The position numbers and the translations under genes are program-made. From positions 1,302,001 to 1,366,000 of the forward strand of contig NZ_JANPVN010000001.1 in the NCBI RefSeq assembly GCF_026157085.1: a stretch of 64,000 bases of DNA, in the 5' to 3' direction. Below the pieces are notes generated by a model, which saw only the letters and a program-made list of their open reading frames with translations, did not search any database and was not told where the DNA came from. The DNA comes from Sphingomicrobium arenosum (GTDB taxonomy: Bacteria > Pseudomonadota > Alphaproteobacteria > Sphingomonadales > Sphingomonadaceae). This document shows positions 51,705-64,000 of the stretch, in pieces; the stretch's first letter is position 1; each line of letters opens with the position of its first letter.

Positions 51705-53426
51705 ATGCTTAGCAACGAAGTGATCCTGCCCGTCGTGTGGGGCGGCGGAGGCCTCCTCCTCCTCTTCATCTTCGGATGGATGATCGCCAAGCTCTACCTG
51801 CGCGCGACCAAGGAAGTCGCCTTCGTGCGCACCGGGTTCGGCGGGGAAAAGGTCGTGATGAACGGCGGCGCGATGGTGCTGCCGGTGCTGCACGAGACGA
51901 TGCCCGTCAACATGAACACGGTGCGCCTCGCGGTCGAGCGCAAGAATGCCGATGCGCTGATCACGCTCGACCGCTTGCGGATCGACGTGAAGGCGGAATT
52001 CTATGTTCGCGTGCGGCCCGATGCGGGCTCGATCGCGATGGCGGCGCAGACGCTGGGCCAGCGCACCATGCAGCCCGAATTGCTGAAGGACCTCGTCGAG
52101 GGCAAGTTCGTCGACGCGCTGCGCTCGGTCGCGGCGGGGATGAGCATGAACCAGCTGCACGAGCAGCGCGCCGACTTCGTGCAGAAGGTGCAGCAGGTGT
52201 CGAGTTCGGACCTGGCGATGAACGGGCTCGAACTGGAATCGGTCTCGCTGACCGGGCTCGACCAGACGAGCATCGAGCATTTCAACGCCAATAACGCCTT
52301 CGACGCGGAAGGCCTGACCAAGCTCACCGAGCAGATCGAGGCGCGCAAGAAGATCCGCAACGACATCGAGCAGGACACGCGTGTCCAGATGGAGACGAAG
52401 AACCTCGAGGCGGACAAGACGAGCTATCAGATCAGCCGCGACAACGAATTCGCGCAGCTCGAGCAGCAGCGCGAGGTCGAGGTGCGCCGCGCCGAGCAGA
52501 GCTCGGAGATCGCGCGCGAACAGGCCAAGCGCGAACAGGAAGCGCAGGCCGCACGGATCGAGGCGAAGAAGCTGGTCGACAGCCAGCAGATCGAGGCCGA
52601 CCGCGCGGTGCGCGAGGCCGAGATCGACCAGCAGCGCGCGATCGAGATCGCCCGGCAGGAGCAGCAGATCGCGATCCAGAACAAGAGCCGCGAGGAAAGC
52701 CAGGCCAAGGCCGAGGCCGACGAGGCGCGCGCCAAGGCGGTCGAGGCGGAAGAACGCGTCATGACCAGCCGCGAGACCGAGATCGCCGAGCGCGACAAGC
52801 GCATCGAGCTGATCGAGGCGGCCAAGCAGGCCGAGCGCGATGCCATCCGCATCAAGGTCGATGCCGAGGCCGAGAAGGATGCGGCGGTCAATCGCGCCGA
52901 GGCGGTGCGCCGCGAGGCCGAGGGCGAGGCCGAGGCCGAGAAGCTGCGCGCCGAGGCCGCGCGGATCCGCTTCGAAGTGGAAGCGGCGGGCCAGCAGGCG
53001 ATCAACGAGGCCGCCAACATCCTGTCGAACGAGCAGATCGGGCTGAAGATGAAGATGGCGCTCCTCGAGGTGCTGCCGCAGGTCATCCGCGAGAGCGCCA
53101 AGCCGATGGAAGCGATCGATTCGATCAAGATCGTCAAGGTCGACGGGCTGACGGGCCATGGCGGCGCGAGCGCGGCGAATGCGCCGGCAGTGGCCGGCGG
53201 CGGCTCGGGCGGGCTGGCGCAGGACGCGGTCGCCGCCGCGCTGGCCTATCGCGCGCAGGCGCCGATGATCGACGGGCTGATGAAGGAGCTCGGCCTCGAG
53301 GGCAGCTCGCTCGGCGGCATGGCACCGCCCAGCCTTGTCGGGATCGTCGAGGAAGCGGCGCAGGACAAGCAGCCTGCCGCCAATGAAGATGGCGACGAAC
53401 CGCCCGAGGCCAAGCCGGCCGAATAA
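51705..53426 (+). CDS. Flotillin/YqiK family protein
   Basis: A 573-residue flotillin: one N-terminal helix (about 6-26), an SPFH/band 7 domain (about 30-190, RLAVERKNADALITLDRLRIDVKAEFYVRV) and a very long coiled coil rich in Glu, Ala, Arg, Lys and Gln (about 205-440). A conserved flotillin C-terminal domain follows (NEQIGLKMKMALLEVLPQVIRESAKP), then a Gly-rich and acidic tail. It forms membrane microdomain scaffolds. AAAGGGG is upstream of the ATG; co-transcribed with the YqiJ-like gene. Confidence 0.95.
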   Translation: MLSNEVILPVVWGGGGLLLLFIFGWMIAKLYLRATKEVAFVRTGFGGEKVVMNGGAMVLPVLHETMPVNMNTVRLAVERKNADALITLDRLRIDVKAEFYVRVRPDAGSIAMAAQTLGQRTMQPELLKDLVEGKFVDALRSVAAGMSMNQLHEQRADFVQKVQQVSSSDLAMNGLELESVSLTGLDQTSIEHFNANNAFDAEGLTKLTEQIEARKKIRNDIEQDTRVQMETKNLEADKTSYQISRDNEFAQLEQQREVEVRRAEQSSEIAREQAKREQEAQAARIEAKKLVDSQQIEADRAVREAEIDQQRAIEIARQEQQIAIQNKSREESQAKAEADEARAKAVEAEERVMTSRETEIAERDKRIELIEAAKQAERDAIRIKVDAEAEKDAAVNRAEAVRREAEGEAEAEKLRAEAARIRFEVEAAGQQAINEAANILSNEQIGLKMKMALLEVLPQVIRESAKPMEAIDSIKIVKVDGLTGHGGASAANAPAVAGGGSGGLAQDAVAAALAYRAQAPMIDGLMKELGLEGSSLGGMAPPSLVGIVEEAAQDKQPAANEDGDEPPEAKPAE

Positions 53427-53451
53427 GCGGCTTGACCTTGCGGGATGAAAA

Positions 53452-53487
53452 GGGGCGGTGTCCGGCGACGGGCGCCGCCCCTTCTTC
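53452..53487 (+). terminator. Terminator after the flotillin gene
   Basis: GGGGCGG/CCGCCCC outer arms with an internal GTCCG/CGG stem around GCGA, followed by TTCTTCATCTT. Confidence 0.7.
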
Positions 53488-53522
53488 ATCTTCCGTCAAA
53501 CACTCTCGGTTACCGTGGCGCG

Positions 53523-54743
53523 ATGAACGCCGATTCACCGACCGGTCGCTATGACAGCGAGATCGAACGCGAGCTCATTCGTGCGCTGATCCAACGCGCG
53601 CGCCATTCGATCATCGCCAATATCATCGGCATCGGCATCCTGATCATCGCGGCGCTGCTGGCGCCCTATGGCGAGTTGCTGTCGATCGGCATCCTGTTTC
53701 GCATGTTCGCGGTGTCCGTCACCGCGCTCAACACCAACCGCATCCGCGATGCCTTCGATCATGATCGGCCGATCACCCCGGCGGTCGACCGCTTCGCCTG
53801 GGGCATGGGTTTCGCCGGGGTGACGTGGGGCGGATTGTTGTTCTGCCTGCCGCTGTCGGCGTTCGAGACGCTGGGCGCGACGCTGATCCTCGCGGTCGTG
53901 CTGACCGGCGTGTGCCTGATCATCGCGGTGGCGAGCCCGGTGCCGCGGGTGATGTGGAGCTATGCGCTGGGCTTTGCCGGACCGTTGTTCGCGTGGCTCG
54001 CGCTGCTCGCCCCCGTGCATGGCATCGTGCCCGCCATTGCCACCGTCGGGCTGGGCGCGGCGGCGTTGAGCCTCGGGGTCGGCATGGGGCGCGAATCGCG
54101 CGACACCGCCAAGGTGGCGATCGAGAACCAGATCCTCGCCAACAAGCTGTCCGACCTCAACGAGGAGCTGCGCGCCACGGTGGCCGAGAAGGATCACCTC
54201 GCCTTGCACGACGTGTTGACGGGGTTGCCCAACCGGCGCCATTTCGAGGCCCGCACGCAGGCCATCGCGGCGAGCGGCGGGGAGCAGCGCTGGAGCCTGC
54301 TGCTCATCGACCTCGACCATTTCAAGCGGATCAACGATGCGGCAGGCCATGGCGGCGGCGATGAAGTGTTGCGCGCGATGGGGCATCTGCTCGGCTCGCT
54401 CATCCATGCGCTGCCCGGCGAGGCCTTTGCCGCGCGCATCGGCGGCGAGGAATTCGCGTTGCTGGTCGAGGGAGTGCGCGACAGTGCGGTCAAGGACATC
54501 GGCATTTCGCTGGGCGCGAGCACGCGGGTGATCCCCGCGCCGGCGGGCTATGACGGCACCATCTCGGCCTCGATCGGGGTGACGCGCTGGGCGGCGGGCG
54601 AAGCGGTCGACCGGGTGCTGCGCCGCGCCGACGAGGCGCTGTACGACGCCAAGGAAGGCGGGCGCAATCGGGTGATGGTGCGCGATGCCGGCGTGCCCGA
54701 TCTTCCCTATGAAGCGCCCAAGGCGCGTCCCGCGGGCGGCTGA
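53523..54743 (+). CDS. Membrane-bound diguanylate cyclase (GGDEF)
   Basis: A 406-residue protein with five to six predicted membrane helices in the N-terminal 190 residues, a short coiled linker and a C-terminal GGDEF domain. It reads HDVLTGLPNRRHFE, LIDLDHFKRINDAAGHGGGDEVL, the active-site GGEEFALLVEG and a RADEALYDAKEGGRNRV end. The intact GGEEF predicts c-di-GMP synthesis. No RxxD inhibitory site is obvious. The ATG 26 codons into the longest frame is used. Confidence 0.93.
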   Translation: MNADSPTGRYDSEIERELIRALIQRARHSIIANIIGIGILIIAALLAPYGELLSIGILFRMFAVSVTALNTNRIRDAFDHDRPITPAVDRFAWGMGFAGVTWGGLLFCLPLSAFETLGATLILAVVLTGVCLIIAVASPVPRVMWSYALGFAGPLFAWLALLAPVHGIVPAIATVGLGAAALSLGVGMGRESRDTAKVAIENQILANKLSDLNEELRATVAEKDHLALHDVLTGLPNRRHFEARTQAIAASGGEQRWSLLLIDLDHFKRINDAAGHGGGDEVLRAMGHLLGSLIHALPGEAFAARIGGEEFALLVEGVRDSAVKDIGISLGASTRVIPAPAGYDGTISASIGVTRWAAGEAVDRVLRRADEALYDAKEGGRNRVMVRDAGVPDLPYEAPKARPAGG

Positions 54744-54835
54744 ACGGCCTACCGTAACGGGTCCGAAATTAAAGGAACTTCATATCTCTTCCTCGATTGG
54801 TTCGGCAAATGCGAATTGACGAGAAGGTGTTTGAA

Positions 54836-55369
54836 ATGAAGTCCTTGGCGTATCTTGCCAGCGCGGCCGCCGCGCTTGCCCTTGCCGCTCCCCAGCCCGC
54901 CGTCGCGGGATCCGCCAATGCCGCCGCGATGGCGAGCGAAGAGGCGCTGGCCGACCTCTATCATGCCGCCGGCACGACCGACTTGGCGGCTGGCGATTAT
55001 CGTTGGTTCGACGGGGCCGATGTGGCCGATGCCGCCACCATCGTGGTCGACCTGTCCGAGCAGATGGCGTTCGTTTATGACGGTCATCGCCTCGTCGGCG
55101 TGTCGACCGTGTCGACCGGCAAGCGCGGACACGAGACCCCGACCGGCAGCTTCGAGATCTTGCAAAAGCGCGAGGAGCATTATTCGAACCTTTATGACGA
55201 TGCGCCCATGCCTTTCATGCAGCGGCTGACGTGGGACGGCATCGCGCTCCATGCCGGGGCGGTGAAGCCCGAGCCCGCGAGCCATGGCTGCGTGCGCCTG
55301 CCCTATGAATTTGCGCAGGCGCTGTTCGACAAGACCGATGGCAAGACGATGGTGCACATCGTCGCCTGA
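54836..55369 (+). CDS. L,D-transpeptidase, YkuD domain, exported
   Basis: A 177-residue protein with a signal peptide (about 1-27, PAVAGSANA) and a YkuD domain: IVVDLSEQMAFVYDGHRLVGVSTVSTGKRGHETPTGSF, then the catalytic IALHAGAVKPEPASHGCVRLP (conserved His and nucleophile Cys in SHGCVR). It makes peptidoglycan 3-3 cross-links or links proteins to peptidoglycan in the periplasm. GAGAAGG is upstream of the ATG. Smaller than the transpeptidase at 6475-7821. Confidence 0.95.
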   Translation: MKSLAYLASAAAALALAAPQPAVAGSANAAAMASEEALADLYHAAGTTDLAAGDYRWFDGADVADAATIVVDLSEQMAFVYDGHRLVGVSTVSTGKRGHETPTGSFEILQKREEHYSNLYDDAPMPFMQRLTWDGIALHAGAVKPEPASHGCVRLPYEFAQALFDKTDGKTMVHIVA

Positions 55370-55390
55370 GGAAGCGACCCGCAAGCGAGA

Positions 55391-55427
55391 GAACCCGGTG
55401 GTGCCAAGGCGCCGCCGGGTTTTTTCA
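55391..55427. terminator. Terminator shared by the transpeptidase and the YihY gene
   Basis: AACCCGG-tg-GTGCC and GGCGCC-g-CCGGGTT arms around AA, followed by TTTTTT on the plus strand. It overlaps the end of the convergent YihY gene. Confidence 0.85.
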
Positions 55428-56240
55428 TAGGCCGCGCCGGACCGAATGGAATTCGGCGCCGAGCAGGACGGCATAGGCCGAAATGTAGAGCCACATCTGG
55501 AGCACGACGACCGCGCCCAGCGCGCCATAGGTCGCGTTGTAATTGCCGAATTGGGCGACATAGACGGCAAAGCCCAAGGTGGCGACGAGGAGCAGGATGG
55601 TGGCGAGCACCGCGCCGGGAAAGGTGCCGCGGATCGGCGGCATGGGATGATTGGGGGCGCGGGCATAGAGAGCGGCGAGGCTGACGGTCGCGCCGAGCCC
55701 GAGAAGCAACCACAGCCCCATGCGAAGGATCGTATAGGCGAAGGCAGGAAGGCCCGGCACCATGGCCTCGGCAAAGCCCAACGCGGAGATGGCCGCGAGC
55801 GCGCCCAATGCGGCGAGCACGCCCATGGCGGTAATGGCGAGCGCGGTCAGCGTCTGGCGCACGAGGCCGCGGCTTTCCTCCACCCGTTCGATGATGTTGA
55901 GAGCGACGAGCAACGCCTTGCCGCCCTTGCTCGCGCCATAAAGCGCGGTGGCGAGCGCGATGGCGAGGCCGAGCGCGGTCTTGCCACTGTCGCCCGATGC
56001 GACCTCCATCATCTGGTCATCGACGATTCCCGCCGCGCTGGGCGGGAGCAGCGCGGTGAGGCGCGCGGCATGGGCGACGGCGTCGGACGGGTCGGCGAAC
56101 AGGCCATAAGCGAGCACCAGCGCGGCGATGGTGGGCACGAGCGCGAGGAAGGCGTAGAAAGCGACGCCCGCGGCGATGAGGCCGAGATTGTCCCCTGCCC
56201 CGCGCGTCCAGGCGGCTTTCAGATGTTCGATCAACTGCAT
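55425..56240 (-). CDS. YihY/BrkB family membrane protein
   Basis: A 271-residue protein with six membrane segments and the family motifs NLGLIAAGVAFYAFLALVPTIAALV near the N-terminus, LYGASKGGKALLVALNII, and ATYGALGAVVVLQMWLYISAYAVLLGAEFHSV at the end. YihY/BrkB proteins are polytopic inner-membrane proteins of unknown transport or regulatory function, not RNases. The ATG 40 codons into the longest frame is used. The DOPA-dioxygenase-like gene lies upstream on the same strand. Confidence 0.92.
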   Translation of the reverse strand: MQLIEHLKAAWTRGAGDNLGLIAAGVAFYAFLALVPTIAALVLAYGLFADPSDAVAHAARLTALLPPSAAGIVDDQMMEVASGDSGKTALGLAIALATALYGASKGGKALLVALNIIERVEESRGLVRQTLTALAITAMGVLAALGALAAISALGFAEAMVPGLPAFAYTILRMGLWLLLGLGATVSLAALYARAPNHPMPPIRGTFPGAVLATILLLVATLGFAVYVAQFGNYNATYGALGAVVVLQMWLYISAYAVLLGAEFHSVRRGL

Positions 56241-56268
56241 GCCAGCGCCAACGCGCGAGGGGCCGCTC

Positions 56269-56595
56269 CTATCCGAACAGGGTGAGATCGAGCTTTTCGC
56301 TCGGCCCGAACCAGATGACATGGTCGCGGTGATCGGCGAGATCATTGCCGGTCGAGGCATGGGCGAAGACGGTAAGCCCGGCGCGGTTGACGCCGAGCCA
56401 GCTGGCGACCTCGCCGAAGCACGGTGTCGGCACGGTCAACTGGACCGAGCCGCGTGGGTGGGGACCGACGGGGCGCGTGTGGAAATGACCGACGGGCAGG
56501 TCGAAGCGGGCCGCCAGCGCCTGCGCCAACGCGCGGGCGCGGTCCACCTCCTCGGCATCGAAATAGAGATGGACATGGAAGTCCCGGATCGTCAT
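56269..56595 (-). CDS. DOPA 4,5-dioxygenase family protein
   Basis: A 108-residue protein of the DOPA 4,5-dioxygenase family: the N-terminal FHVHLYFD, LPVGHFHTRPVGPHPRGSVQL and TVFAHASTGNDLADHRDHVIWFG. The repeated histidines (HVH, HFH, HPR, HRDH) fit a metal-binding vicinal-oxygen-chelate-like fold. Activity on DOPA is unproven in bacteria. GGAGG lies upstream of the ATG; 28 bases separate its stop from the YihY start. Confidence 0.9.
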   Translation of the reverse strand: MTIRDFHVHLYFDAEEVDRARALAQALAARFDLPVGHFHTRPVGPHPRGSVQLTVPTPCFGEVASWLGVNRAGLTVFAHASTGNDLADHRDHVIWFGPSEKLDLTLFG

Positions 56596-56675
56596 TTTCA
56601 CCTCCCGATAAGCATTTCGTGGCATGTCGGATCGACCAGCCGAGGCTGCAAGAAGGCACAATGTTGTGCCCCCTC

Positions 56676-56703
56676 TTGCAATCCTATGGGCAGGCGCTAG
56701 ATA
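56676..56703 (+). promoter_or_regulatory. Candidate promoter for rpoB-rpoC
   Basis: TTGCAA (56676-56681), 16-base spacer, TAGATA (56698-56703), leaving a leader of about 180 bases to rpoB. The region 56596-56890 shows no gene; it has G+C-rich stretches that may fold. Confidence 0.45.
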
Positions 56704-56890
56704 GACCCCATCCAACATGATGTGGCTCCGCCGCAGGTCCGCCTGCGTCCCGGGGCCTCCTGCCTTTTCCGGGCCACGTCCCACCCGCGCACGGGACGAA
56801 CGAATGGAAAAGGGGTCACAGGAAAAGCGCCCGACCTGACACCCGAGGGTCCGCGAGCATGTTCGCGCGCCCGCTGCGCTGAGGAAAACC

Positions 56891-64000
<7,110 letters not shown>

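Noticed and set aside
51339..53489. 716-codon minus-strand frame opposite the flotillin gene
   Set aside because: A Leu/Asp/Arg-rich shadow caused by the flotillin coiled-coil codons; no start signal or motif.

Overview
The window is a G+C-rich alphaproteobacterial chromosome segment, most probably from the Sphingomonadales. This rests on protein families rather than any database search: an NDUFA12-type complex I accessory subunit beside a DUF2155 protein, an F1-ATPase zeta inhibitor (DUF1476), an UrcA-family exported protein, an HWE/HisKA_2 histidine kinase, a proline-tailed outer-membrane barrel, and the aroQ-accB-accC-aat gene order. There is no plasmid, prophage or IS core; it reads as ordinary chromosome with a few accessory insertions. 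Layout. 1-8 kb (minus strand): DUF4230 protein and metallo-beta-lactamase-fold hydrolase; a BlaI repressor / M56 peptidase pair behind a 33-bp dyad; a family 4 glycosyltransferase; a long REP-like hairpin; a Grx4 / BolA / ATPase-zeta operon; an L,D-transpeptidase. 8-16 kb: outer-membrane barrel; a minus-strand run of scoA, an unknown gene, scoB, a lipoprotein, a quinone-oxidoreductase-like enzyme and a small membrane protein; then a divergent small XRE regulator with a membrane partner and an ABC-2 ATPase/permease pair. 16-23 kb: SCP2 protein, succinate-semialdehyde-type dehydrogenase, TPP-dependent enzyme, three tiny minus-strand genes with their own terminators (one CsbD family), and thiS-thiG. 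23-31 kb: aroQ-accB-accC-ACT protein-ArsC-aat facing NDUFA12-DUF2155, with the aat and DUF2155 3' ends overlapping antisense; then DUF192, double cold-shock and RecX genes on the minus strand, and a stand-alone fatty acyl-AMP ligase. 31-64 kb: the transcription/translation beta operon, all on the plus strand but broken into four blocks: tRNA-Trp-secE-nusG, rplK-rplA, rplJ-rplL, and rpoB-rpoC (rpoC runs off the end). The three gaps of about 6.5-8.5 kb between blocks carry accessory genes. Gap 1: a repeat-flanked lipoprotein gene, AraC/OsmC/UrcA genes, an SRPBCC gene with one in-frame stop, a duplicated-HTH gene holding a repeat element, a PgaC-like glycosyltransferase with an outer-membrane barrel, a histidine kinase and a PA2169-type protein. 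Gap 2: serine hydrolase, M16 protease, a cyclic-nucleotide-binding / thioredoxin-reductase-like fusion, and a DksA-type zinc finger. Gap 3: DM13, fasciclin, YqiJ-flotillin, GGDEF, L,D-transpeptidase, YihY and DOPA-dioxygenase-like genes. The most notable single observation is the histidine kinase at 38969-40123. Its N-terminal membrane domain matches the plant/cyanobacterial ethylene-binding domain residue for residue at the copper/ethylene site, with identical spacing. Start sites were chosen by ribosome-binding sites and gene overlap; functions are inferred from motifs read by eye.
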